Positions 25,358 to 33,622 of a stretch of 64,000 nt of DNA are shown here, in pieces (position 1 is the first letter of the stretch; each line of letters begins with the position of its first letter). The notes under the pieces were generated by a model. That model saw only the letters and a list, made by a program, of their open reading frames with translations, was not told the origin of the DNA and searched no databases. Source of the stretch: Planctomonas sp. JC2975 (GTDB lineage Bacteria > Actinomycetota > Actinomycetes > Actinomycetales > Microbacteriaceae); NCBI RefSeq assembly GCF_012985205.1, contig NZ_JABEKS010000001.1:1178001-1242000 (forward strand), written 5' to 3'. The position numbers and the translations under genes are program-made.

Positions 25358-25692
25358 GCGCTGCTCCCCTCCGCGACCCGGGTCTGCAGGGAGAGCGCAC
25401 GGCGCTGGCCTGGTCGCGCACCTGCCTGGCGCTGGCCGTCAACGGACTCCTGGCGTTGCGCGACGGCTGGCAGGACGACGCCGGCCCGCTGATCGTCACC
25501 GGTGTCATCCTGATCGCCGTCGCCGCCGCGTTCGTGCTCTACGGGAACCTGCGCGGGCGGGCGCTCGCCGGAAACGGCAGACACCACGACCGGATGCCCC
25601 GAGCGACTCCCACGATCCCGCTCGCGCTGCTCGCACTGGCGACGCTCGCCGCGTGCGGTGTCGGCATCGCCTCGACGCTCATCCAGCGCTGA
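25354..25692 (+). CDS. Second DUF202 (YidG-like) membrane protein
   Basis: 112 aa, with the same family motif in the form LQGERTALAWSRTCLAL at about residues 11-27 and three hydrophobic helices, the last at about 88-108. It overlaps the previous gene by 4 bp. Paired DUF202 genes of this kind (yidH-yidG) are common; no enzymatic residue is evident. Confidence 0.85.
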   Translation: MSAAPLRDPGLQGERTALAWSRTCLALAVNGLLALRDGWQDDAGPLIVTGVILIAVAAAFVLYGNLRGRALAGNGRHHDRMPRATPTIPLALLALATLAACGVGIASTLIQR

Positions 25693-25717
25693 CCGGCAGC
25701 GCGGTTCGTAGCTGCGG

Positions 25718-26752
25718 CTAAGCCTCGCCGTTGAACATCGAGGTGACGGATCCGTCCTCGAACACTTCGTGGATCGCCCGTGCCAGCAGCGGGGCGATCG
25801 GCAGGATCGTCAGCGACGGGAACCTCTTCGCCTCCGGCAACGGGATCGTGTCAGTCACGACCACCTCGTCGATCGAGGCGTCCTGCAGCCGTTCCGTCGC
25901 CGGATCGCTGAACACCGCGTGGGTCGCCGCCACGATGACCCGCTCGGCGCCGGCGTCCTTGAGCGCCTGTGCCGCCTTGACGATCGTGCCGCCGGTGTCG
26001 ATCATGTCGTCGACGATGAGGCACACGCGGCCCCGTACCCGGCCGACGATCTCGTTGACCGTGACCTGGTTGGCGACGTTCGGATCGCGACGCTTGTGGA
26101 TGATGGCCAGCGGCGCTCCGAGGCTGTCCGACCACTGGTCGGCGACGCGCACACGCCCGGTGTCAGGAGAGACGACCGTCAGCTTCTCGCGGTCCTCGGG
26201 AGACAGGGTCTCCTTGAAATGGTGCAGCAGCACCGGCTTCGCGAAGAGGTGGTCGACGGGTCCGTCGAAGAAGCCCTGGATCTGCGCGGCGTGCAGGTCG
26301 ACGCTCATCACGCGGTCGGCCCCTGCCGTCTTCAGCAGGTCGGCGACGAGCCGGGCGCTGATCGGCTCGCGGCCGCGACCCTTCTTGTCCTGACGCGAGT
26401 ACGGATAGTACGGCGCGACGACGGTGATGCGCTTGGCTGATGCGCGCTTGGCGGCATCCAGCATGATGAGCAGCTCCATGAGCCACTCGTTGACGGGCGG
26501 CCCGAACGACTGGATGAGGAACACGTCGCACCCGCGCACCGACACCTCGAAGCGTGTGAGGATCTCCCCGGACGCGAACGTGCGGTACTCGGTGGGAACC
26601 AGCTCCGTGCCGAGCTCGGAGGCGACGGCGGCGAGGAGCTCCGGATGCGAGCGCCCGCCGGAGACGACGAGCCGCTTCTTCGTCTTGGCGACGAGACCCG
26701 GAGCTATCCCCCGGTCCCGGTCGAGATCAACCGTCTTGTCTTTGCGAGCCAT
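25718..26752 (-). CDS. prs: Ribose-phosphate pyrophosphokinase
   Basis: A 344-aa enzyme that makes PRPP from ribose 5-phosphate and ATP for nucleotide, His, Trp and NAD synthesis. The flexible-loop/ATP region PYYPYSRQDKKGRGREPIS, the metal site VDLHAAQIQGFF and the PRPP loop VCLIVDDMIDTGGTI are intact. The first 20 residues are a charged extension relative to shorter homologues; the ATG at 26752 is preferred to a longer frame that runs into glmU. It overlaps the glmU 3' end by 26 bp; glmU-prs is a conserved actinobacterial operon. Confidence 0.95.
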   Translation of the reverse strand: MARKDKTVDLDRDRGIAPGLVAKTKKRLVVSGGRSHPELLAAVASELGTELVPTEYRTFASGEILTRFEVSVRGCDVFLIQSFGPPVNEWLMELLIMLDAAKRASAKRITVVAPYYPYSRQDKKGRGREPISARLVADLLKTAGADRVMSVDLHAAQIQGFFDGPVDHLFAKPVLLHHFKETLSPEDREKLTVVSPDTGRVRVADQWSDSLGAPLAIIHKRRDPNVANQVTVNEIVGRVRGRVCLIVDDMIDTGGTIVKAAQALKDAGAERVIVAATHAVFSDPATERLQDASIDEVVVTDTIPLPEAKRFPSLTILPIAPLLARAIHEVFEDGSVTSMFNGEA

Positions 26753-28193
26753 CGTTCGCTTCCTGTGCGGATCGAGCACGCTCAGCGACCTCGGCGGCCG
26801 CCGTGCCCGATCGGTTCTTCTCGACCCATCCCTCGATGTTGCGCTGAGGGGCGACGCTGAGAGCCAGGGCACCGGCCGGGACGTCCTTGCGGATGACTGC
26901 ACCGGCGCCGGTCTTCGCGCCGTCTCCGATCCTAACCGGCGCAACGAAGACGTTGTGCGACCCGGTGTGCACCTCGTCGCCGATCTCGGTGCGGTGCTTC
27001 GTCAGATCGTCGTAGTTCGCCGTGATCGTCCCCGCGCCGAGGTTGACGCCGCGGCCGACGTTCGAGTCGCCGATGTAGCTGAGGTGCGGCACCTTGCTTC
27101 CCTGGCCGATGTGCGAGTTCTTCGTCTCGACGAATGTGCCGATCTTGCCGTCCGCATCGAGCACCGTCCCCGGGCGCAGGTAGGAGAACGGACCGACGGA
27201 TGCCCGTGCACCGATCACCGCGAGCGTCGCGTCCGTTCGCTTCACCTTCGCGCCCTCGCCCACCTCGCAGTCGACGAGGGTGGTGTCAGGACCGATCACG
27301 GCATCCTTCTCGACGGTCGTCGCGCCCTTGAGCTGCGTGCCGGGAAGGATCGTCACATCCGGCGCGAGCGTCACCGTGAGGTCGATCCACGTCGTCGCCG
27401 GATCCTGCACCGTCACACCGTTCAGCTGCCAGCCGCGCACGATGAGCGCGTTGAGGCGTGCTGCGGCCTCGCTGAGCTGGGCGCGGTCGTTGATGCCCTC
27501 CGCCTTCCAGGACTCGGCGACCGGCACGGCCGAGACACTGCTGCCGGCACGATGCAGCAGCTCGACCATGTCGGTGAGGTACTTCTCGCCCTGGGCATTG
27601 TCGGTGCGCAGGTACGCCAGCTGGTCGCGCAGCGCGCTCACGCCGAACACGTAGATGCCCGCGTTGATCTCGTCGATGGCGCGCTCGGCGGCTGTGGCGT
27701 CCTTGTGCTCGACGATGCGCTCCAGCCCGCCATCGGCCGCACGCACGATGCGGCCGTATCCAGTGGCATCCGAAACCACGCTGCTCAGCACCGTCGCCGC
27801 AGCGCCACTGGCCCGGTGGCCGTCGATGAGCTCGCGCAGCGTGTCGGCATCCAGAAGCGGCACGTCGCCGTTGAGCACCAGGACATCCCCGTTGAAGCCC
27901 TCAGGCAGATCGGCCACCGCCTGTTCGACGGCGCGTCCCGTGCCGGGCACGTGATCCTGGTCGATGATCACGGCGTCGGGCAATTCGGCCTCGATCACCT
28001 CGGACACGCGGTCGCGCTCGTGGCGGACGACGGCGAGGATCAACGCCGGATCCATCGCTCGAGCCGTCGCGAGCACGTGACTCACGATCGGCGCGCCGGC
28101 CAGCGGATGCAGCAGCTTGGGCGTCGCGGACTTCATGCGCGTTCCCTGGCCTGCGGCGAGAACGATGATGGCGAGGTTGGGATCGGTCACCAT
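26727..28193 (-). CDS. glmU: Bifunctional UDP-GlcNAc pyrophosphorylase / glucosamine-1-P acetyltransferase
   Basis: A 488-aa two-domain enzyme that completes UDP-GlcNAc for peptidoglycan. The N-terminal uridyltransferase starts with VLAAGQGTRMKSATPKLLHP at about residues 11-30 and has NGDVPLLDA. The C-terminal left-handed beta-helix has YIGDSNVGRGVNLGAGTITANYD, with the acetyltransferase active site. The ATG at 28193 is the first that fits the domain. It is upstream of prs in one operon and downstream of tRNA-Gln on the same strand. Confidence 0.95.
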   Translation of the reverse strand: MVTDPNLAIIVLAAGQGTRMKSATPKLLHPLAGAPIVSHVLATARAMDPALILAVVRHERDRVSEVIEAELPDAVIIDQDHVPGTGRAVEQAVADLPEGFNGDVLVLNGDVPLLDADTLRELIDGHRASGAAATVLSSVVSDATGYGRIVRAADGGLERIVEHKDATAAERAIDEINAGIYVFGVSALRDQLAYLRTDNAQGEKYLTDMVELLHRAGSSVSAVPVAESWKAEGINDRAQLSEAAARLNALIVRGWQLNGVTVQDPATTWIDLTVTLAPDVTILPGTQLKGATTVEKDAVIGPDTTLVDCEVGEGAKVKRTDATLAVIGARASVGPFSYLRPGTVLDADGKIGTFVETKNSHIGQGSKVPHLSYIGDSNVGRGVNLGAGTITANYDDLTKHRTEIGDEVHTGSHNVFVAPVRIGDGAKTGAGAVIRKDVPAGALALSVAPQRNIEGWVEKNRSGTAAAEVAERARSAQEANDGSQRQDG

Positions 28194-28281
28194 GACAGTA
28201 TTCCCGCACTGCGGCGTCGCCTGCCATTCGGGCTCCGCCGCTGTGCCACCACCGAGCTCCGCCGCTCCAAGCACGGGCGAG

Positions 28282-28353
28282 CTCCGCCGCCAGGACTCGA
28301 ACCTAGACCTAACAGCTCCAAAGGCTGTCGTGCTGCCATTACACCACGGCGGA
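28282..28353 (-). tRNA. tRNA-Gln (anticodon TTG)
   Basis: A 72-nt cloverleaf on the minus strand: acceptor stem TCCGCCG/CGGCGGA with discriminator G, D-arm with AATGGCA loop, anticodon stem ACAGC/GCTGT with loop CTTTGGA (anticodon TTG, reading CAA), and T-loop TTCGAAT. No CCA is encoded. It lies upstream of glmU. Confidence 0.95.
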
Positions 28354-28355
28354 TA

Positions 28356-28388
28356 GCGCCCTCCAGTCTGCCAGACGCCGGAGGGCGC
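28356..28388 (-). terminator. Terminator downstream of the DUF1801 gene
   Basis: GCGCCCTCC (28356-28364) pairs with GGAGGGCGC (28380-28388), a 9-bp perfect stem. It separates the DUF1801 gene from the tRNA-Gln on the same strand. Confidence 0.65.
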
Positions 28389-28439
28389 CTCGGTCCTTCA
28401 CCCCTCGTGGAGCCCGTCGGAACCGGCCGATACGAGCCT

Positions 28440-28463
28440 GTTTCGACGGGTGCGACGAGCGGT
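28440..28463. repeat. REP-like element, copy 1
   Basis: A 24-bp sequence starting GTTTCGACGGG and ending GAGCGGT. It matches 20 of 24 bases of a segment inside the ABC-F gene (60656-60679). It is a short dispersed element, here between the tRNA and the DUF1801 gene. Confidence 0.5.
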
Positions 28464-28484
28464 AGGCCGTCGACCGGGATGGAC

Positions 28485-28973
28485 TCAGGAGACGGCGCGA
28501 CGCACCAGTTCGGTGATCCGGTCCCGGACCTCGGGAGTGAGCTCCTTCAGCGAGTAGTAGATCGGCCACATGTCGCCGTCGTCGAGCTTCGCCTTGTCAC
28601 CGAATCCGAGCGTCGAGAAGCGGGCCTTGAACTTGTTGGCCGGCTGGAAGAAGCAGATGGTGTCGCCGTTGAACGCGTACGCGGGCATGCCGTACCAGGT
28701 CTTCGGCGTGAGCTGGGGCACCGCCGCCATGACCAGCTCGTGCACCTCGCGCGCCATGGTGCGATCCGGCTCGACCATCTTCTCGATCTGGGCCATCAGG
28801 TCGGTCAGGCCGTCCGCCTTGGTCGCCTTGCCGCCGCGACGAGCGTTCGTCTTCAGCTCGTTCGAATACTCCTTGATGGCCGCCCGCTCGTCGGCAGTGA
28901 ACTCCACGGAGTTCGCCTGCTTCGTCGTGCTGCGCGGCTTCGCCGCCTTTGCTGTCGTCGTGTTCTCGCTCAT
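28485..28973 (-). CDS. DUF1801 / YdhG-like protein
   Basis: A 162-aa protein. After a Lys/Ala/Thr-rich N-terminal 25 residues comes a DUF1801 (YdhG-like, frataxin-like fold) domain: ELVMAAVPQLTPKTWYGMPAYAFNGDTICFFQPANKFKARFSTLGF is the typical core seen at about residues 88-130. The family binds or handles iron in some proposals, but this is not settled. The frame opens earlier (29030); the ATG at 28973 gives the normal domain start. Confidence 0.8.
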   Translation of the reverse strand: MSENTTTAKAAKPRSTTKQANSVEFTADERAAIKEYSNELKTNARRGGKATKADGLTDLMAQIEKMVEPDRTMAREVHELVMAAVPQLTPKTWYGMPAYAFNGDTICFFQPANKFKARFSTLGFGDKAKLDDGDMWPIYYSLKELTPEVRDRITELVRRAVS

Positions 28974-29182
28974 GGAACCGATCGTGACAGAAGCCTGCCG
29001 GACCGGCTTCTTCAAAACTGCGCGATGCACGAAACGTACAACCGAGCAGTTCCGTCCTAAGGAAACGGTGCGGGCCAGGGCGCGTCACCCGGGACCACTG
29101 AGCGGTCTCCTTCCGGCCGCCGAGCTGCGCACGCCGGGCGCGCATCCGCCGAACGCCCGCCTCCCTGCTCGATAATGGACGG

Positions 29183-29677
29183 ATGCCGGAGCACGCTGAC
29201 GAGGTCGCGCGGATCGTCGACGCCTGGGAGCGCGAGCGCCCCGATCTCGACTTCGCTCCGCTTCAGGTGCTGTCCCGCGTCGACCGTCTCTCCAAGCACC
29301 TCGACCGTGCGCGACGCGCCGCGTTCGGACGCTCCGATCTGCAGTCGTGGGAGTTCGACGTGCTCTCCGCGCTCCGCAGGGCGGGGACGCCGTACCGGCT
29401 CAGCCCGAAGGCCCTGCTCACCCAGACCCTCGTGTCGAGCGGCACGATGACCAACCGCATCGATCGTCTCGTCGAACGCGGACTCGTTGAGCGCCAGACC
29501 GACCCGAACGACGGGCGCGGCATCCTGGTGCGAATGACGGCACAGGGCCTCACGCGCGTCGACGCCGCGATCACCCGGCTCGTCGACGCAGAGGCTGAAC
29601 TGCTGCGCACGTTGCCCGCCGGCGAGCAGACCCGGCTCGCCGGCCTCCTCCGCAAGCTCAGCTTGGATTTCGACTGA
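29183..29677 (+). CDS. MarR family transcriptional regulator
   Basis: A 164-aa winged-helix regulator. The recognition region is LLTQTLVSSGTMTNRIDRLVERGLVERQTDPNDGRGILVRMTAQG at about residues 74-118, the classic MarR HTH and wing. The ATG is 6 nt after GATAAT (29171-29176), so transcription should be leaderless. No divergent partner is close, so its target is unclear. A 9-bp GCGGAGGCC hairpin lies downstream. Confidence 0.9.
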   Translation: MPEHADEVARIVDAWERERPDLDFAPLQVLSRVDRLSKHLDRARRAAFGRSDLQSWEFDVLSALRRAGTPYRLSPKALLTQTLVSSGTMTNRIDRLVERGLVERQTDPNDGRGILVRMTAQGLTRVDAAITRLVDAEAELLRTLPAGEQTRLAGLLRKLSLDFD

Positions 29678-29730
29678 GTTCACGTGCACGCCGAAACCTG
29701 GCGGCCGACACGGCCGACAGCCCCGGCGTC

Positions 29731-29753
29731 GCGGAGGCCGAAATGGCCTCCGC
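29731..29753 (+). terminator. Terminator of the marR gene at 29183
   Basis: GCGGAGGCC (29731-29739) pairs with GGCCTCCGC (29745-29753) across a 5-nt loop GAAAT, 53 bp beyond the stop codon. No T-run follows. Confidence 0.65.
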
Positions 29754-30011
29754 TCCTAGCTCCAGTGCACGCCGCCCGGCGTGCCGCAGTCGACCGACAG
29801 CGCGGTCGGGCATGTCCTTCCGCCCCCACTAGTGGTCACGTCGAGGCCCGACAGAGCCGTCCTTTCCCAGAAACGACCAAGAAATGTACCCCGACTGTCC
29901 ACCCAAATGCTGACTATCTCTGCACTACGGCCACGGCGATAGTTGTCTTGTTGCACGGACTCTTGGAGGAGATCCACCCGGTCGGGGGGACTTGGGGCAA
30001 CACCTGGGGGA

Positions 30012-30052
30012 GCTGAGCCAGGGCGATATTCGGGTTGTCGCCCTGGCTCAGC
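30012..30052. other. Perfect 15-bp hairpin of unknown role
   Basis: GCTGAGCCAGGGCGA (30012-30026) is the exact reverse complement of 30038-30052, with an 11-nt loop. It stands 150 bp before the alarmone synthetase. It could end a small RNA from the gene-free region or act as an attenuator. The flanks are CTGGGGGA before and CTTAGCCC after, with no T-run. Confidence 0.7.
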
Positions 30053-30180
30053 CTTAGCCCAGACGATGCGTGACTGCGGGAGATCCGGTCGAGTATCGGC
30101 GTCACGTTCCCGGGCGGCATCCGATTCCTGTTGGAGTTGTAACACAGCCGGCATCAGGACTGCACACACGGTTCGCCAAG

Positions 30181-30199
30181 TTGACACGGATACTGTCAA
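30181..30199. promoter_or_regulatory. Promoter/inverted repeat before the alarmone synthetase
   Basis: TTGACA (30181-30186) and TGTCAA (30194-30199) are inverted arms separated by 7 bp. A GATACT -10-like box (30189-30194) lies between them, 9 nt before the GTG start. A repressor bound here would cover the promoter. Confidence 0.45.
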
Positions 30200-30203
30200 T
30201 TTC

Positions 30204-30950
30204 GTGACTTCCGCCGAACTCGCCCGGTCCGACGAACATCCCGGACCCCGCCCGCTGCTCAGCGCCCGCACGCTCGACCTACTGGAACACGCCGACAGCG
30301 GCACGCTGTCGGACCTCACGGCACTGCGCGACCAGGTCTCCAAGTTCCTCATGCGTTACCGGTTCGGCGTGGCGGAAGTCGAGACGAAGCTCAACATCCT
30401 GCGCGAGGAGTTCAGTCTCGTCGACGGCTACAACCCCATCGAGAGCATCTCTGTTCGGGTCAAGACCCTGGAGAGCGTGCTCGAGAAGGCTGCTCGCAAG
30501 GGCGTGGAACTCGATCTGGATGCCATCAAGTCCGGTCTGTCGGACATCGCCGGTGTGCGCGTGATCTGCAGCTTCGTCAGCGACGTGTACCGCATCGTCG
30601 AGCTGCTCACGTCGCAGGACGACATCACGGTGCTCGAGGTGAAGGACTACATCGCGAACCCCAAGCCCAACGGATACCGCAGCCTGCACGTCATCCTCGA
30701 AGTGCCGGTGTTCCTCTCCGGAGGACCGGAGCAGGTGCGGGTCGAGGTGCAGTTCCGCACGATCGCCATGGACTTCTGGGCCAGCCTGGAGCACAAGACC
30801 TACTACAAGTACGACACCCAAGTTCCTCAGCACCTCATCGACGGGCTGACCGAAGCCGCCGATGCCGCTTCGCACCTCGACGAGACGATGGAACGGCTGC
30901 ACCACGAGGTGCGGGACTACGCCCCGCCGGAGCGCACGATCGGCGTGTAG
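30204..30950 (+). CDS. Small alarmone synthetase (GTP pyrophosphokinase, RelQ/YjbM type)
   Basis: A 248-aa single-domain (p)ppGpp synthetase without the hydrolase and regulatory domains of Rel. The RelA/SpoT synthetase core is seen in GLSDIAGVRVICSFVSDVYRI, KDYIANPKPNGYRSLHVI and VEVQFRTIAMDFWASLEHK, which hold the ATP/GTP and Mg2+ binding residues. It should make (p)ppGpp from ATP and GDP/GTP. The GTG at 30204 is chosen because the frame upstream (to 29943) is not protein-like. It stands apart from the sulfur genes that follow. Confidence 0.9.
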   Translation: MTSAELARSDEHPGPRPLLSARTLDLLEHADSGTLSDLTALRDQVSKFLMRYRFGVAEVETKLNILREEFSLVDGYNPIESISVRVKTLESVLEKAARKGVELDLDAIKSGLSDIAGVRVICSFVSDVYRIVELLTSQDDITVLEVKDYIANPKPNGYRSLHVILEVPVFLSGGPEQVRVEVQFRTIAMDFWASLEHKTYYKYDTQVPQHLIDGLTEAADAASHLDETMERLHHEVRDYAPPERTIGV

Positions 30951-30996
30951 GCAACGCCGCAGGAGTGGGTGCTGCCGGTAGCATCGAGCGATCGTC

Positions 30997-31722
30997 ATGA
31001 CCGCCACCCTCTTCGCAGCATCCCACGGCACGTCCTCCCCCGCCGGGCAGGCGGCCGTGCGCGCACTCGTCACCCGGGTCGCCGCAGCCACGACGATGCC
31101 CGTCGTCGGCTGTCACGTCGATGTCGAGCAGCCCGACGTTCCCACAGCCATCGCGGAGGCGCGCGATGCGGACCACGCGATCGTCGTGCCGCTTCTGCTC
31201 TCCGCCGGCTACCACGTGTTCGTCGACCTCGCGGATGCCGCACGTTCCGCCTCGATTCCGGCGACGGTCTCGGCGGCGCTCGGCCCGGACGAACGCCTGG
31301 TCGACGTGCTCGCTCGGCGACTCGACGAGGCGGGACGAACCCCGCACGACAGCATCGTGCTCGCGGCGGCGGGCTCGAGCGATCCGCGCGCGCTCGAGGA
31401 CTGCCGTCGCACCGGACGGATGCTCGCCGCCCGCCTCTCCACGCCGGTCACCGTTGGCTTCCTCTCCGCGGCGTCGCCCTCGCTCGGCGACGCCGTCGCG
31501 GAGGCGCGTCGCACGGCACCGGATTCCGGGGTGCTGGTCTCCACCTACCTGCTCGCCCCCGGCTACTTCCTCGACCTGGTGCTGCAGGCCGGTGCCGATC
31601 GCGTCGCGGATCCGCTCCTGACCCCGGACTCGACGCCTCGGCAGCTCGTGGACGTCGTGCTGGACCGCGCGTCTGACGCATCGGCGGCGGCGGGGCTGCC
31701 GGAGATCGTCCGCCTCCGCTGA
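30997..31722 (+). CDS. cbiX: Sirohydrochlorin ferrochelatase (CbiX/SirB type)
   Basis: A 241-aa two-lobed chelatase. ASHGTSSPAGQAA near the start holds the metal-site His, and VPLLLSAGYHVFVDLADA supplies the second His. The second half repeats the fold (VSTYLLAPGYFLDLVLQAGA). It inserts Fe2+ into sirohydrochlorin to make siroheme, the cofactor of the sulfite reductase encoded next. In this cluster it pairs with CobA at the far end. A cobalt role is less likely in this context. Confidence 0.88.
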   Translation: MTATLFAASHGTSSPAGQAAVRALVTRVAAATTMPVVGCHVDVEQPDVPTAIAEARDADHAIVVPLLLSAGYHVFVDLADAARSASIPATVSAALGPDERLVDVLARRLDEAGRTPHDSIVLAAAGSSDPRALEDCRRTGRMLAARLSTPVTVGFLSAASPSLGDAVAEARRTAPDSGVLVSTYLLAPGYFLDLVLQAGADRVADPLLTPDSTPRQLVDVVLDRASDASAAAGLPEIVRLR

Positions 31723-31915
31723 TCCGCCGCACGCGGCCGGCGCGGGTGCACAGGGTCGCGCCATCGCGCATCCTGCGCAACCACGTCTCGAACTGTTACG
31801 TCACGTGTACGGCTGTTTCACCCCCCGTCGCGGGGGTCGCGACGCCCTCGTAGCGTGAGGGTCGACATCCGTCCGCCCCTTCGCCTGCGTCGGGGTACCC
31901 ACCAGTGAGGTGAGC

Positions 31916-33622
31916 ATGACGTCCGTGGATTCGAGACCGGCGCAGAGAGTGCGCCCGCCGCGCGCCGGAGTGCCTAACGGCCAATGGAAGGTCGACGGCC
32001 GCGCGCCGTTGAACGGGAACGAAGAACTCAAGCAGGCCGATGACGGTCTCAACGTGCGCGAGCGCATCGAGAACGTCTATGCGGCAGGCGGATTCGACAG
32101 CATCGATCCCGGCGACCTGCACGGACCCTTCCGTTGGTGGGGCCTCTACACGCAGCGCAAGCCGGGAATCGACGGAGGCCGCACGGCCACGTTGGAGCCC
32201 GAGGAGCTCGAAGACCGCTACTTCATGATGCGCGTGCGCATCGACGGCGGAGCGCTCACCACCGAGCAGTTGCGCGTGATCGGCGAGATCTCGCGCGAGT
32301 TCGGTCGCGACTCGGCAGACCTCACCGACCGGCAGAACATCCAGCTGCACTGGGTGGAGATCGAGTCCGTTCCTGAGATCTGGCGTCGGCTCGAAGCCGT
32401 CGGACTGCAGACGACGGAGGCGTGCGGTGACGTGCCACGCGTGATCCTCGGCAGTCCGGTCGCCGGCATCGCAGCAGACGAGATCATCGACCCGACACCC
32501 GTGATCAGGGAGATCTCGCGCCGGTACATCGGCGATCCCGCCTTCTCCAACCTTCCCCGCAAGTACAAGACGGCCATCACCGGACACCCGAGCCAGGACG
32601 TCGTGCACGAGATCAACGACATCTCGCTCGTCGGTGTCGTGCACCCGGAGCTCGGTGCCGGCTACGACCTGTGGGTGGGCGGCGCTCTGTCGACGACGCC
32701 GCGTCTCGGCGAGCGCCTCGGTGCGTTCGTCACTGAGGCGCAGGCACCCGAGGTCTGGGAGGGCGTCACGTCGATCTTCCGCGACTACGGATATCGCCGC
32801 CTGCGCAACAAGGCCCGCATGAAGTTCCTCCTTGCGGACTGGGGTCCCGAGAAGTTCCGCGAGGTGCTGGAGCGCGAATACCTCGGCTTCACCCTCGCCG
32901 ATGGCCCGGCAGCGCCGAAGCCGTCAACGCCCGGCGACCACATCGGCGTGCATCCGCAGAAGGACGGTGCGTACTTCATCGGCGTCGCGCCGACCGTCGG
33001 GCGGCTGTCGGGAACCCGGCTCGTCGCCATCGCCGACGCCCTGGAAACCCACGGCTCCTTCCGGCTGCGCACGACGCCGCACCAGAAGCTCGTCGTGCTC
33101 GACGTGGCCGAGGACGACGTCGAGCCGCTCATCGCCGACCTCGACGCGCTCGGTCTCTCCGCCCGGCCGAGTCCGTTCCGCCGCTCGACCGTCGCGTGCA
33201 CCGGGCTGGAGTACTGCAAGCTCGCCATAGTCGACACCAAGGACACCGCGACCGAGGCCATCGCCGCGCTCGAGACGCGGCTGAAGGGCATCGACCTGCC
33301 GCATCCGATCAGCCTGCACATCAACGGCTGCCCGAACTCGTGCGCACGCATTCAGACGGCAGACATCGGCCTGAAGGGTCAGCTCATCACCGACGAGAAC
33401 GGTGTGCAGTCCCCCGGATTCCAGGTGCACCTGGGCGGCGGCCTCGCCTCCGATATCCGTGGCGAGGCAGGGCTGGGCAGAACCGTACGCGGCCTTAAGG
33501 TCACTGCGAGCGACCTCATCGACTATGTAGAGCGCATCACTAGGCGCTGGATAGCGGAACGTACCTACGATCAGACCTTCGCCGAATGGGCGTTGTCGGC
33601 CGACGAGGAGGCACTTCGATGA
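31916..33622 (+). CDS. sir: Ferredoxin-dependent sulfite reductase
   Basis: A 568-aa siroheme/[4Fe-4S] enzyme reducing sulfite to sulfide with ferredoxin. The cluster cysteines are C428-x5-C434 (CTGLEYC) and C472-x3-C476 (NGCPNSC). Y78 and C170 are 92 residues apart, the same spacing as the covalent Tyr69-Cys161 pair known in the Mycobacterium tuberculosis sulfite reductase, which favours sulfite over nitrite. The ATG at 31916 follows GTGAGG; a GTG at 31910 is possible. Its stop overlaps the CysH start by 4 bp. Confidence 0.92.
   Translation: MTSVDSRPAQRVRPPRAGVPNGQWKVDGRAPLNGNEELKQADDGLNVRERIENVYAAGGFDSIDPGDLHGPFRWWGLYTQRKPGIDGGRTATLEPEELEDRYFMMRVRIDGGALTTEQLRVIGEISREFGRDSADLTDRQNIQLHWVEIESVPEIWRRLEAVGLQTTEACGDVPRVILGSPVAGIAADEIIDPTPVIREISRRYIGDPAFSNLPRKYKTAITGHPSQDVVHEINDISLVGVVHPELGAGYDLWVGGALSTTPRLGERLGAFVTEAQAPEVWEGVTSIFRDYGYRRLRNKARMKFLLADWGPEKFREVLEREYLGFTLADGPAAPKPSTPGDHIGVHPQKDGAYFIGVAPTVGRLSGTRLVAIADALETHGSFRLRTTPHQKLVVLDVAEDDVEPLIADLDALGLSARPSPFRRSTVACTGLEYCKLAIVDTKDTATEAIAALETRLKGIDLPHPISLHINGCPNSCARIQTADIGLKGQLITDENGVQSPGFQVHLGGGLASDIRGEAGLGRTVRGLKVTASDLIDYVERITRRWIAERTYDQTFAEWALSADEEALR

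Larger units (their letters stand above)
29678..30203. other. 526-bp gene-free region upstream of the alarmone synthetase
   Basis: No convincing protein gene is present in either strand; open frames here lack domain character. It holds a 9-bp hairpin (29731-29753), probably the terminator of the marR gene, then a stretch of lower GC than its surroundings (about 29830-29960), then a perfect 15-bp hairpin at 30012-30052, and a promoter-like TTGACA/GATACT region just before the next gene. A small RNA or a long leader is possible. Confidence 0.6.

Noticed and set aside
28282-28353. tRNA-Gln as an attachment site of a mobile element
   Set aside because: No integrase, no direct repeat of the tRNA 3' end and no change in gene style at the flank were seen.
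29684-30016. A 110-codon + strand frame in the gene-free region
   Set aside because: No domain or ribosome site; the first half is Arg/Pro/Ala-rich as in non-coding GC-rich DNA, and the stop lies in the hairpin. It cannot be excluded fully.
31916-33622. Nitrite reductase
   Set aside because: The gene lies between siroheme and APS-reductase genes and keeps the Tyr-Cys pair spacing known from sulfite reductase; no nitrate or nitrite genes are near.
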